Under the pieces are notes generated by a model, which worked only from the letters and a program-made list of their open reading frames with translations, searched no databases and was not told the DNA's origin. The position numbers were made by a program, and so were the translations under genes. Shown here in pieces: positions 36,358 to 45,012 of a stretch of DNA of 64,000 nt. Source of the DNA: Steroidobacteraceae bacterium (GTDB lineage Bacteria > Pseudomonadota > Gammaproteobacteria > Steroidobacterales > Steroidobacteraceae). The first letter of the stretch is position 1; every line of letters starts with the position of its first letter. The DNA is taken from contig JANWJS010000053.1 of NCBI GenBank assembly GCA_025451845.1, positions 62,001 through 126,000 on the forward strand, written 5' to 3'.

Positions 36358-36846
36358 GCGGATGGGCGGCAAACCGACAAGGCTACCGTACAGCGGAGAG
36401 GCCAGAGGATCCGTCGGGTCGTGCCCGTTGAGATCATCCGGCACCAAGCCCTCGGCCTGCTCCTTGACAAAATAGGGATCAGCCTCTGCACGGTTCTCCC
36501 AACTCGATCCGGTGAGTGTGAGATCGGTAACCGGTGAAAACACGGCGGCGCCCGCGGGCCGTACGAGGCGCTCGGGCTCGGCGGTTGCAAGCGACAAGAC
36601 GACCAGCGCCAGATTGGCGCCTGCCGAGTCTCCCGTCACCGCGATCCTGCGGATGCCTCGCTCAGTGAGCCCGCGGAGAGCGACCCGGGCATCCTCTATT
36701 GCTGCCGGGAACGGATGCTCCGGCGCAAGACGATAGTCCGGGACAAAGGCCGCCGCTCCGGCGCTGCGCGCAATGTGTCCGACCACATGGCGGAACGCCG
36801 CGGCCGAGCCCCAGTAGGTCGTCTTACAGCAGAATCGGATGGATCG
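36358..36846 (-). pseudogene. Internal fragment of a hormone-sensitive-lipase-like alpha/beta hydrolase
   Basis: The translated stretch runs from GSAAAFRHVVGHIA through the nucleophile motif VTGDSAGANLAL to SLVGLPPIR. This is the middle of an HSL-family esterase. The N-terminal oxyanion HGGG motif is missing, as is everything after GLPPIR, including the catalytic Asp and His. It is therefore inactive. It is fused in frame to the tail of an unrelated oxidoreductase fragment on its N-terminal side, and on the other side the frame simply runs on antisense to aqpZ. Confidence 0.7.
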
Positions 36847-37047
36847 GTCGAACTTGGCTAAGTCTTGGAAAATCAGCTGGCCCCAGGTCCGGCCCCGTGC
36901 CTGGATGAGCAGGCCGCCCTCGTTGATTGTCCCCAGCTCGATCGGGGCGAAGCCGAGCCGGTCGACGAGGCCCGCTACCGAGGCGCTCGCCGGGGCGTCG
37001 TCGCTGGAGATGAACACGACCCGCCGGCCTCCCTGGGGCGTCCTCGG
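36847..37047 (-). pseudogene. C-terminal fragment of a COG2085-type NAD(P)-binding reductase
   Basis: GGRRVVFISSDDAPASASV, LVDRLGFAPIELG and GRTWGQLIFQDLAKFD match the C-terminal third of NADPH-dependent F420-reductase-like proteins, found widely in bacteria without F420. The Rossmann N-terminal two thirds are absent. The frame passes without a stop into the hydrolase fragment at 36846, forming a meaningless chimera. I infer a deletion that joined two neighbouring leftward genes. Confidence 0.6.
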
Positions 37048-37249
37048 CCCTTGGGCCAAGGTCGCCGATCGCGATTACGCCGGACCCGGTGCGCTGCGTC
37101 TGGCGGACATCATCCGCGAGCATGTTCGGAGTGGGTGCGACGCAGCCCGTGCCGGCGCGGGCACTGAGGCCACCAACCGGAAGCCGTCTGCTACTCAAAC
37201 ATAGCAGGAACTCGACCTGTTGCTCGGCGACCGCCGACATCCCTCTTAC

Positions 37250-37670
37250 TGGAGATCACCTCGCGATTCAGGTGCATCGGCGTCATCGGGCGAAGGAGTT
37301 CCTCGCCTTCCTGCGCACGATCGACGAGGCGACGCCCGCGAAGCTCGACGTACACTTGGTGATGGCCAACTATGGCACCCACAAGACCCCGTCGGTCAAA
37401 TCTTGGATGGCTCGCCACCCGCGCTTCCATGTGCACTTCACCCCGACATCCTCGTGGCTCAATCAGGTCGAGCGCTGGTTCGCCACGCTCACCGAGCGAC
37501 AGATTCGCCGAGGCATTCATCGCAGCACCGGCGAGCTCGAGCAGGCCATCCACGATTACCTCGCCGCCAACAACCGCCATGCCAAACCGTTCGTATGGAC
37601 CAAGACCGCAGACCAGATCCTCGAGAGCATCAAGAGATTCTGCATGCGAACTTCTAACTCAGAACACTAG
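37250..37670 (+). pseudogene. Truncated IS630-family transposase
   Basis: The last 140 or so residues of an IS630-type DDE transposase are readable: HRRHRAKEFLAFL, DVHLVMANYGTHKTPSVK, PTSSWLNQVERWFATLTERQ, and WTKTADQILESIKRF at the end. The N-terminal helix-turn-helix and first catalytic Asp are missing. The second catalytic Asp, normally LVMDNY, is Ala here, and one residue of TPTSASWLNQ is lost. The third catalytic residue (Glu in NQVERWF) remains. It is a dead remnant, and no inverted repeats could be placed. It sits next to the fused gene fragments and may have caused them. Confidence 0.75.
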
Positions 37671-37707
37671 AAACCCAGCTGAATCAGTGGCTTGGCGCCG
37701 TAATCAG

Positions 37708-37899
37708 GTGGTGCGTGCGGACTACTCCACAGCGCCCGCGGCTCTCATCGAGAGCGCTGAGACCCGCGGCTCCGCAAACGTCGCCATCAATGACGACGCT
37801 GCGTGCAAGGCCATGGGCAACACGATTATGCGTGGCGCGTGGACTGCCTGCAGCTGGGACCCCGACAGGCATCTGTATTTAGTGACGGTTCAGTACTAA
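37708..37899 (+). pseudogene. Possible fragment of an unknown protein
   Basis: After the transposase remnant an open frame ends in GNTIMRGAWTACSWDPDRHLYLVTVQY. The composition looks like the real C terminus of a small protein, but I recognise no family. A GTG at 37708 could start a 63-residue product, yet no ribosome-binding site is clear and the frame continues upstream. It could also be a fragment joined by the insertion. From 37900 to 38020 I see nothing. Confidence 0.25.
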
Positions 37900-38020
37900 G
37901 AGCTGACCGGCCAATCATCCCAGGAAAATAGTCAGGCGGGAATAAATTCGAGGATTGACCGATGTGTTTTCCGATAGCGTGTGCCGGTGTTCAATGGCGT
38001 GCGACAGTGCGCGCTCGAAG

Positions 38021-38049
38021 TCGAGAAATGAAGCGGGGCGCGCTATACT
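38021..38049 (+). promoter_or_regulatory. Candidate sigma-70 promoter of the PLP lyase gene
   Basis: TCGAGA (38021-38026) and TATACT (38044-38049) are spaced 17 bp apart. The predicted start of transcription is about 40 bp before the ATG at 38098. The -10 matches consensus at five of six positions and the -35 at four. Confidence 0.5.
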
Positions 38050-38097
38050 CCGCTGGCCGATGCGGAACTCAAACAGATAAAGACCTGTAACAGAGCC

Positions 38098-39102
38098 ATG
38101 TCGCTCGAACCTGTTCGAGCCATAACGCTCGAAGATATTGAGCGCGCTGGCGCCAGGATCGCACGGACGATCGTTCGCACACCATTGCTTCGCCTCGAAG
38201 CGGGACCCGGCTTACCTGAGATCCGTCTGAAGCTTGAGAACCTGCAGCCGACTAACTCATATAAGCTGCGGGGGGCAGTGAATGCAGTAGCTATGCTGCC
38301 CGAGTCGGCGCGCAGACAGGGGGTATGGACGATCAGCGCAGGTAACGCCGGACAGGGTGTTGCATACGCCGCCCGGCAAGCCGGGGTGGACTGCTCGGTG
38401 GTCGTGATCGAGACTGCTCCGAGCGCGAAGATCGAGCGAATGAAGGCGCTCGGCGCGAAGCTGATTCCGGTTCCCTATGAAGTCGCCTGGAAGGCGCTCG
38501 ATGAGCGCGCGTTTCCGGGAATGCAGGGCACGTTTGTGCACCCCTTCGACGATCACAACTTCATTGCCGGCCACGCGACCATGGGACTCGAGATACTGGA
38601 GGACGCTCCCGAGACGACCGCGGTCATTGCGGCCATCGGTGGCGGCGGGCTGATCACGGGCGTAGCCAGCGCCGTCAAGGCACGCAAGCCGCATATCAAG
38701 GTATGGGGAGCCGAACCGGAAACAGCCTCCCCGGCGGCACTGTCTTTTGCGCAGGGCGCCCCCCAAGCCTTTTCGGGCTGGCAGGCATCCTTCGTTGATG
38801 GCGCCGGCGGCAAGAGTGTCTTCCCACGCATGTGGGAACGCATGAAGCCGGTCGTAGACGGGTCCATCGTCGTTAGTCTCGAGCAAACGAGGCTGGCTGT
38901 GCGCATGCTGGCAGAGAACGCGCGGGTTATTGCCGAAGGTGCAGGCGCACTCGCGCTGGCGGCAGCGATTACCGGTAAGGCAGGCCCGGGCCCGATCGTC
39001 GTCATTGTCTCTGGCGGGAATATCGATTTGAGCAAGCTCTGCGAGATTCTCGAAGCGACAGGCCAGGCTCAGCGCCGAAGCGGATATCACCCGCCGGCCT
39101 AG
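38098..39102 (+). CDS. PLP-dependent threonine/serine dehydratase family protein
   Basis: The 334-residue enzyme is of PLP fold-type II, like catabolic threonine dehydratase or serine racemase. It has the Schiff-base Lys56 in PTNSYKLRGA, the substrate loop SAGNAGQGVA (about 79-88) and the phosphate-binding IGGGGLITG (about 180-188). It lacks the C-terminal ACT-like regulatory domain of biosynthetic IlvA. The loop reads SAGNAGQG rather than the usual S-SGNHAQG, so the substrate may differ. It starts at ATG 38098 behind a good promoter and is monocistronic. Confidence 0.85.
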   Translation: MSLEPVRAITLEDIERAGARIARTIVRTPLLRLEAGPGLPEIRLKLENLQPTNSYKLRGAVNAVAMLPESARRQGVWTISAGNAGQGVAYAARQAGVDCSVVVIETAPSAKIERMKALGAKLIPVPYEVAWKALDERAFPGMQGTFVHPFDDHNFIAGHATMGLEILEDAPETTAVIAAIGGGGLITGVASAVKARKPHIKVWGAEPETASPAALSFAQGAPQAFSGWQASFVDGAGGKSVFPRMWERMKPVVDGSIVVSLEQTRLAVRMLAENARVIAEGAGALALAAAITGKAGPGPIVVIVSGGNIDLSKLCEILEATGQAQRRSGYHPPA

Positions 39103-39221
39103 GGTAATGGTGGGGCCTTAGTCGATCTGTGAAGCACGCAAGAGCACAGTGATTCAGGGCGGGTGTAATAGTAGAGGCTCACCCATAGCGAGATCTGCCT
39201 GGAGCACGCGAGACCACCTCG

Positions 39222-39992
39222 ATGTGGCGAGCCTTACGAATCAGCTTCCTTTTGCTCGTGCTCGTGGTCGTGGCTGCTCAGGCGTGGATTGACCGGTTCA
39301 GCACCACTCGCTGGCAGCGAACGGTCTTCGTGGGCGCATTCCCAGTCAGTGCCGATGCGAGCCCCGTGACCGCGGATTATCTCACGCACCTCGATCAGGG
39401 AAAGATCGACGAGGTCAGCGATTTCGTGGAGGCCGAGGCCCGGCGCTACGGAGTAGATGTCGATGAGCCGATTGAGCTGCGACTTTACCCGACGCTGGCC
39501 TCGGCGCCCCCGGCACTCAATGCAGGCGCTGGCGTCCTCACGCGCATCGTCTGGAGCCTCAGATTGCGCTACTACCGCCACCGCATGGTCGCTGCGGCTT
39601 CCCCCCGCCCTCAGATTGCTCTGTTCCTGCTTTACCATGACCCGGCGCTGGCCTCGAGTCTCCCGCACTCGGCGGGGTTGCAGCGCGGGTTGACGGCTGT
39701 AGTACACCTGTTTGCCAGCCGCTCGCAAGAGTCTCAGAACCGCATCGTAATCGCCCACGAGCTGCTGCATACCTTCGGCGCCACAGACAAATACGACCTG
39801 GCCACCGGTCTGCCGAAGTATCCGGACGGTTTCGCCGACCCGCGGCTCTCGCCGCTCTATCCCCAGCAGCTCGCAGAGATCATGGCCGTAAAGACGCCAC
39901 TCAGCGCTACCGACGCGCGCATGCCCGATAGTCTCGCGGATGAGCGCGTCGGGCCGGCGACGGCCCGGGAGATCGGTTGGGTCAGGCGCTGA
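39222..39992 (+). CDS. Membrane-anchored protein with HExxH zinc-peptidase motif
   Basis: The 256-residue product has one N-terminal membrane anchor (RISFLLLVLVVVAAQAWI) and a periplasmic domain. The motif IAHELLHTFGATDKYD has His179-Glu180-x-x-His183, and the Asp of TDKYD eleven residues beyond could complete a zinc site, as in several small metallopeptidases. I do not recognise a characterised family. The gene is followed 48 bp later by an orphan GspF-like gene, but nothing shows a functional link. An alternative is a catalytically silent protein that keeps the motif. Confidence 0.7.
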   Translation: MWRALRISFLLLVLVVVAAQAWIDRFSTTRWQRTVFVGAFPVSADASPVTADYLTHLDQGKIDEVSDFVEAEARRYGVDVDEPIELRLYPTLASAPPALNAGAGVLTRIVWSLRLRYYRHRMVAAASPRPQIALFLLYHDPALASSLPHSAGLQRGLTAVVHLFASRSQESQNRIVIAHELLHTFGATDKYDLATGLPKYPDGFADPRLSPLYPQQLAEIMAVKTPLSATDARMPDSLADERVGPATAREIGWVRR

Positions 39993-40040
39993 AATGGCGC
40001 CCGACGAAATAATTTGGCAGACGGCGAGACGTAGACGGCC

Positions 40041-41042
40041 ATGCTGAACGGCCCGCCAATGCCCATGAAGTTCAACGTTAGGGCCGATCTCTTCGGTCAA
40101 TTGGCGGCAATGGAAGAGGCTGGCCTTCCCTTTGACAGAGTCCTTGCTATCGTTCATCTGCCGCCGAACGAACGCGGGCGTCTCGAGGGAATCCGTAAAT
40201 GGATCAGGCTCGGTTTGGGTATCGCCGACGCCGGGCAAAGGAGCGGCTTGTTCACACCTCTGGAAGCGACCTTGGTGCGCACGGCGACGTTGTCCGGCAG
40301 TCCGGCGCGTACCTATCGTCTCATAGCGGATCAGTGCTCGCGGCGCGCGGCACGCGTGAGGGCGATAAAATCACGCGCGGCTCTTCCGGCGGTGATGATC
40401 GCGATCTCGATCATTCTGGGACCGGTACCGAATCTCGTCACAGGAGGCCTGACATTGACGAGCTATCTGACAAAGCACCTGCTGCCGTGGGTGGGCGTGG
40501 GAGTGATCGCATATCTGCTGTTCGAAGTGTTACGCCGGCGGCAGAGGGGTGCCTACTCATCCTGGCGAATTCGGCTCGATGGAGTCTTGCCGTTCGTGCC
40601 GATGTTCGGCCCGATGGAGGTGCGGCGCAACCTCCGAGACTTCTTTGACGGTATGGCGCTGTTGCTGGAGGCCGGTGTCCCGATACTGCAAGCCTTACCT
40701 ATAGCGCTGGACGCCGTTCGAAACCAGGCGCTCAAATCTCAACTTGCTCAGATCAAACCGCGGATCGAGGCGGGGATGTCTTTCTGGCAGGCAATCGCAG
40801 AGTTGGCGCTCTTTGGCTGTACCCAGGCGTTTGGACTGATTCGGACGGGTGAGGCCAGCGGCACGTTACCGCGCATGTTGTTGCGATACTCCGAGGCTGA
40901 AACGGCGGCGATTGATCGATTCGATGATCTGGTTGCGGAATGGATGCCACGACTTGCCTACACGTCGGCAGCTTTGCTCGTCGCCTACTCGGTGATCCAT
41001 AGCGGTGCATTCATGCCGTCGCTGCCGCAAGAGCTGCGCTAG
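40041..41042 (+). CDS. Orphan GspF/PilC-like type II secretion/type IV pilus platform protein
   Basis: The 333-residue membrane protein has two T2SF domains (about 10-120 and 200-310, the second with FFDGMALLLEAGVPILQAL, the classical GspF signature) and three membrane segments (about 115-135, 150-170, 300-320). GspF/PilC is the inner-membrane platform of type II secretion or type IV pilus machines. No ATPase, pseudopilin or secretin gene is nearby, so it is an orphan that either serves a distant machine or has been re-used. ATG 40041 is the first start; ATG 40065 (MKFNVRADLF) is equally plausible. Confidence 0.8.
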   Translation: MLNGPPMPMKFNVRADLFGQLAAMEEAGLPFDRVLAIVHLPPNERGRLEGIRKWIRLGLGIADAGQRSGLFTPLEATLVRTATLSGSPARTYRLIADQCSRRAARVRAIKSRAALPAVMIAISIILGPVPNLVTGGLTLTSYLTKHLLPWVGVGVIAYLLFEVLRRRQRGAYSSWRIRLDGVLPFVPMFGPMEVRRNLRDFFDGMALLLEAGVPILQALPIALDAVRNQALKSQLAQIKPRIEAGMSFWQAIAELALFGCTQAFGLIRTGEASGTLPRMLLRYSEAETAAIDRFDDLVAEWMPRLAYTSAALLVAYSVIHSGAFMPSLPQELR

Positions 41043-41249
41043 CGAAGGAGGGTGATGGGTGGATCGAGATATCCGACGACCACGGTCGAATCGGGGGCCT
41101 CATGGTCGGACGGTGGGCCCTTGGCAACGCGACAGCTGCAGCAGGTTGCGCCGGCCGAGACGCTCGATGCTTGTCGGGTCGCCTGGCAGTTGATCCGTCA
41201 TCCAAGGCCGGGTCGCGCCGCCACGCGCAGCGTCTCCAGCAGCCCGGTG

Positions 41250-41522
41250 CTAGGTCCGGCCGAACCGTACTGCAGCCCTAGCTCGTGCCCGAGCCGCTTC
41301 CGTCTCGCGGTCGCGCGGGTCGGCTGTAGTGACCAAGGCATCGATGAGAGCCCGCGCGGTAGCGGCAACTTCCTCGATGGCGCGATCAAACGCTTCGCTG
41401 TTAGCCTTGGACGGGCCGTTGAACCCGCTGAGTTTCCTGACAAACTGGAGGGACGCGGCTCGAATCTCTTCGTCCGTCGCGGGTGGCTGAAAATTAAACA
41501 GCGTCTTGATGTTTCTGCACAT
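41250..41522 (-). CDS. DUF2277 family protein
   Basis: The 90-residue product begins MCRNIKTLFNFQPPATDEEI, the invariant opening of DUF2277, and continues with LQFVRKLSGFNGPSKANSEAF. The family is a small helical protein of unknown function, common in proteobacteria and actinobacteria. It is complete. Downstream (41043-41249) I see no gene. Upstream on the same strand lies a broken nucleotidyltransferase gene, 25 bp away. Confidence 0.88.
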   Translation of the reverse strand: MCRNIKTLFNFQPPATDEEIRAASLQFVRKLSGFNGPSKANSEAFDRAIEEVAATARALIDALVTTADPRDRETEAARARARAAVRFGRT

Positions 41523-41547
41523 GATTTGAAGCTCCGGTTGGGTGCGT

Positions 41548-41783
41548 TCAGCCTGCTAGGATCTCTTCCAGTCTGTCCGCTGCCTCACGCCCGAATCGAC
41601 GGGTCACGGTACGCAATAGATCCAGGTCAATGGGACCTGGAGCCGCATGGTAGCCCGAGCGGGCGTCAACGAGGTCTGGGGGCTGCCTGAAAAGCACTTC
41701 ATCGCAATGAAATCCTCGCGTCCGACGACCCGAAGCGCCTCGAACCATCGAGCGCGCCAGAGGTGATCAGTGAAACGAGGCAT
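41548..41783 (-). pseudogene. Frameshifted C-terminal remnant of a nucleotidyltransferase-like protein
   Basis: Two frames join to give one recognisable tail: ALRVVGREDFIAMKCFSGSPQ in the first, then PDLVDARSGYHAAPGPIDLDLL and FGREAADRLEEIL in the second. Together they match the end of minimal nucleotidyltransferases (the FIAMKxFAGGPxDLxDA pattern) associated with toxin-antitoxin and antibiotic-modifying proteins. The change of frame falls near 41680, so a single base has been gained or lost. Nothing upstream encodes the catalytic GS...DxD region, so the gene is both truncated and frameshifted. Confidence 0.6.
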
Positions 41784-41918
41784 GGGTGCAACTTTATCGC
41801 AGTGTCGAGAGGCAAGCCACATGTCAGGAGCATCCGGCATGGGTACTGCATGCCGAGCACTCGATGGCGGAGCATGCACTGAGCGACAGCCCAAAGTCGC
41901 GGTGCCGGGCGTGCCGCT

Positions 41919-42644
41919 TTAGGACGACCGCGTCAGCTCGTACTGGCAGATGTTCACAGTCGTTGCGACATTCAGCGATTCAATCGCCCCCGTTCCCGCA
42001 ATCGTGAACAGCGTTGCGTTCATCCCGCTCAGGGCCTCACGCGGCAAACCTCGAGCTTCATTGCCGAAGATGTAGCAATCGAAGTCGCGAAACTCCGGCG
42101 CAGAGATTGGCGTACCCTGCAGATCGAGACTGGCGATCCGACCGAAGCGCCCGGGCAGCGCCTGCAACGGCACCTCGAGTTCCACCGGCACATGAAAGAT
42201 GGCTCCCATGCTAGCGCGCACCGACTTGCCGTTATGCACGTCCACACTATTGGGGCTGAGCAGACAGCGGAAGCGACCGAACCAGGCGAGCGAGCGCAGG
42301 ATCGTGCCGAGATTTCCCGGGTCCTGAATCTCGTGCAGATAGATGGCGCGCTCACCGGGCTGTTGCGCGGGTGCCGCCAGTAACGGCGCGATCGCGGCAA
42401 TTCCCTGTGGCGAGCGCGTCTCACTGAGCTGCGCCATGTGGCGGGAATTGAGTACGTGAATCGGCAGCTCGCTTGTCCAGTGCGCATATTCCCGCGTGAG
42501 ATAGATTTCGCTGGCGCGCAGCCGTGCATCATGAATCGCAGCCTTCTGCAGCTCCTGTACGAGATGCTCGCCTTCCACCAGGAAACAACCGAACTGCTCG
42601 CGGAACTTCCTCTGATGAAGTTTTTTCATGTCTTCGAATTTCAC
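41919..42644 (-). CDS. SpoU/TrmH-family RNA 2'-O-methyltransferase
   Basis: The 241-residue SPOUT methyltransferase shows the three knot motifs: QDPGNLGTILRSLAWFG (about 107-123), IFGNEARGLPREAL (about 191-204) and AIESLNVATTVNICQYE (about 219-235). It has the short N-terminal substrate-binding extension EQFGCFLVEGEHLVQEL typical of rRNA-methylating TrmH homologues such as those like RlmB. It should methylate a ribose in tRNA or rRNA; the target is not evident. Its ATG overlaps the stop of the upstream FAD oxidoreductase by 4 bp, so they form an operon. Confidence 0.9.
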   Translation of the reverse strand: MKFEDMKKLHQRKFREQFGCFLVEGEHLVQELQKAAIHDARLRASEIYLTREYAHWTSELPIHVLNSRHMAQLSETRSPQGIAAIAPLLAAPAQQPGERAIYLHEIQDPGNLGTILRSLAWFGRFRCLLSPNSVDVHNGKSVRASMGAIFHVPVELEVPLQALPGRFGRIASLDLQGTPISAPEFRDFDCYIFGNEARGLPREALSGMNATLFTIAGTGAIESLNVATTVNICQYELTRSS

Positions 42645-44245
42645 GACAGGCTCCGCGCGACCGCTTCGGCGGCCTTGATGCCATCGATACTTGCCGAGAG
42701 GATGCCACCGGCATAACCCGCACCTTCACCGCAAGGATAGAGCCCGCGCACGTTGAGACTCTGCAGCGATTCAGCGTCGCGCGTAATGCGCACGGGCGAA
42801 GAGGTGCGGCTTTCTACGGCGGTGAGCACGGCGTCGTGTCGATCGAAGCCGCGGAACTGCTTACCGAATGCGGGCAATGCCTCGCGTATGGCGCTGATAG
42901 CATAGTCCGGCAGGGCCTGTGAAAGATCACCCAGCCGCACGCCCGGTGTGTATGAAGGGACGATCTCGCCGAGCTGCGTGGAGCCGACACCCCGTAGGAA
43001 ATCGCCAACCAGCTGTCCCGGCGCGCAGTAATCGCTACCGCCTGCAAGATAGGCCTTGGATTCCCACACCTCCTGGAGTTCAACGCCCGCGAGCGGTCCG
43101 CCGGGGAAGTCCGGTTCGGGATTGATTGCGACCACGATGCCCGCGTTGGCATTGCGCTCGTTGCGTGAATACTGGCTCATGCCATTGGTGACCACGCGCT
43201 CCGGCTCGGAAGTGGCGGCAACCACCGTGCCGCCGGGGCACATGCAGAAGCTGTAGACGGAACGCCCATTGCGGGCGTGATGAACCAGTTTGTAGTCGGC
43301 GGCCCCCAGTTGCGGATGGCCGGCAAAACGCCCGAGGCGGGCGACGTCGATCAGCGACTGCGGATGCTCGATACGCAGGCCGATGGCGAAGGGTTTGGCT
43401 TCGAGATAGACGCGCCGGTGCTCCAGCATGCGGAAGGTGTCGCGGGAGCTGTGCCCCAGCGCGAGTACTACATGGCGGCTATAGAGAGTCTCCCCGCTCG
43501 CCAGCACGACAGCTTCGATCTGTCCCCGTTCGATGAGCAGATCGGTAACCTTGCTCTCGAAGCGTACTTCACCGCCGAGCGAGATGATCTCCTCGCGCAT
43601 CTTCGATACGACGCCCGTCAGGCGAAACGTGCCGATGTGCGGCTTGCCGACATAGAGAATTTCAGCTGGCGCACCGGCACGCACGAGCTCCCGCATCACC
43701 TTGCGGCCATAGAATTTAGGGTCTTTGATCTGGCTGTAGAGCTTGCCGTCGGAAAACAGTCCAGCGCCGCCCTCGCCAAACTGGACATTGGATTCGGGTG
43801 TCAGGGTATTTTCCCGCCACAGGGCCCAGGTGTCGCGCGTTCGGCGTCGTACATCACGTCCGCGTTCCAGCACGATGGGCATGAAGCCCATTTGCGCGAG
43901 CAGGAGCGCCGCGAATAGTCCGCAGGGGCCGAACCCGACGACCAGCGGCCGTTCCTTGAGTTGCGCGGGGGCTCGCGCAACCGGGTGATAGCTCGTGTCC
44001 GGTGAGACGCCGACCCGACGATCCCGCACCACGCGCTTCAGCACAGCGGCTTCGTCACGCACCGTGACATCGACGATACAGATGAAGAAGATGCCGCTGT
44101 TCTTCTTGCGCGCATCGTAACTGCGCTTGAACAGATTGAAATCGAGCAACTCGGCCGCGGGGATGGCAAGACGCTGCAAAATGGCGTGACGTAGCGCCTC
44201 AGGCGTGTAATCGAGCGGCAACGGCAGCTCGGTAATGCGGATCAC
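42641..44245 (-). CDS. FAD-dependent oxidoreductase, COG2509 type
   Basis: The 534-residue flavoprotein begins with an N-terminal FDX-ACB-like region (about 1-85, ITELPLPLDYTPEALRHAIL), followed by the FAD-binding VVGFGPCGLFAALLLAQMG (about 103-121), then ENTLTPESNVQFGEGGAGLFSDGKLYSQ. The C-terminal signature GLYPCGEGAGYAGGILSASIDG is also conserved. The family is annotated as uncharacterised dehydrogenases. It overlaps the downstream SpoU gene by 4 bp and is divergent from rlmE, with which it shares a 73-bp promoter region containing TATAAC at 44295. Confidence 0.9.
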   Translation of the reverse strand: MIRITELPLPLDYTPEALRHAILQRLAIPAAELLDFNLFKRSYDARKKNSGIFFICIVDVTVRDEAAVLKRVVRDRRVGVSPDTSYHPVARAPAQLKERPLVVGFGPCGLFAALLLAQMGFMPIVLERGRDVRRRTRDTWALWRENTLTPESNVQFGEGGAGLFSDGKLYSQIKDPKFYGRKVMRELVRAGAPAEILYVGKPHIGTFRLTGVVSKMREEIISLGGEVRFESKVTDLLIERGQIEAVVLASGETLYSRHVVLALGHSSRDTFRMLEHRRVYLEAKPFAIGLRIEHPQSLIDVARLGRFAGHPQLGAADYKLVHHARNGRSVYSFCMCPGGTVVAATSEPERVVTNGMSQYSRNERNANAGIVVAINPEPDFPGGPLAGVELQEVWESKAYLAGGSDYCAPGQLVGDFLRGVGSTQLGEIVPSYTPGVRLGDLSQALPDYAISAIREALPAFGKQFRGFDRHDAVLTAVESRTSSPVRITRDAESLQSLNVRGLYPCGEGAGYAGGILSASIDGIKAAEAVARSLS

Positions 44246-44318
44246 CGGCGTATTCCTGGCCGGTAAATCCGGCAGAGGAGTAGAATCCGGCGATTATAAC
44301 CCGTAGTTCCCTGGGAAG

Positions 44319-44939
44319 ATGCCCCGAACGAAAAGCAGCGCCAGCTGGCTCTCCCGCCACCTCAGTGATCCTTTCGTCAAGCAGGCACAGAGGGATGGTT
44401 ATCGTTCGCGTTCGGCCTACAAGCTGATCGAGCTCAATGAAAAGGACAAACTGATTTGCGCGGGCATGCGGATCATGGATCTCGGCTCCGCGCCCGGCGG
44501 TTGGTCGCAGGTGGCTGGCAAGCTCGTCGGCGAGAGCGGACGCGTGCTCGCGACAGACATTCTGCCGATGGACGAGCTGAAGAATGTCGATTTCATCCAG
44601 GGCGATTTCACTGAAGAGGTCATCGTGCAGCAGGTGCTCGAGTGGCTGCGCGGCACAAAGTTCGATCTGATCATTTCCGATATCGCGCCGAACATCAGCG
44701 GAATCGATTCTGCCGATCAGGCGAGGTCAATCCATTTCCTGGAGCTGGCGCTCGACACAGTGTGCAAGACCCTGAAGCCTGGTGCGGGCTTCGCCGCCAA
44801 GATGTTTCAAGGCTCGGGGTCGGATCAGTATTTGAAGGAGCTGCGGGCACACTTCGCGAAGGTGCTCATCCGCAAGCCCGCGGCCTCGCGCAAGGAATCG
44901 CGCGAGGTCTATCTGGTGGCGAAGGGGTTCACGGGATGA
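44319..44939 (+). CDS. rlmE: 23S rRNA 2'-O-ribose U2552 methyltransferase
   Basis: RlmE (FtsJ/RrmJ) methylates U2552 of 23S rRNA on the large subunit. The 206-residue product carries the family features: DPFVKQAQRDGYRSRSAYKL with the catalytic Lys, the SAM site DLGSAPGGWSQ (about 54-64), the catalytic Asp in ISDIAPN, Lys in AAKMFQG, and Glu in SREVYLVA. The K-D-K-E tetrad is complete. ATG 44319 gives the expected length. In many bacteria ftsH follows rlmE, but here it does not. Confidence 0.95.
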   Translation: MPRTKSSASWLSRHLSDPFVKQAQRDGYRSRSAYKLIELNEKDKLICAGMRIMDLGSAPGGWSQVAGKLVGESGRVLATDILPMDELKNVDFIQGDFTEEVIVQQVLEWLRGTKFDLIISDIAPNISGIDSADQARSIHFLELALDTVCKTLKPGAGFAAKMFQGSGSDQYLKELRAHFAKVLIRKPAASRKESREVYLVAKGFTG

Positions 44940-45012
44940 AGTGATTCGTGTTACACCACGCGTGTCGGGCGGGCCCTGCGTACGGAGCCTCCACGCAGAA
45001 GGCGGTCGTCGA

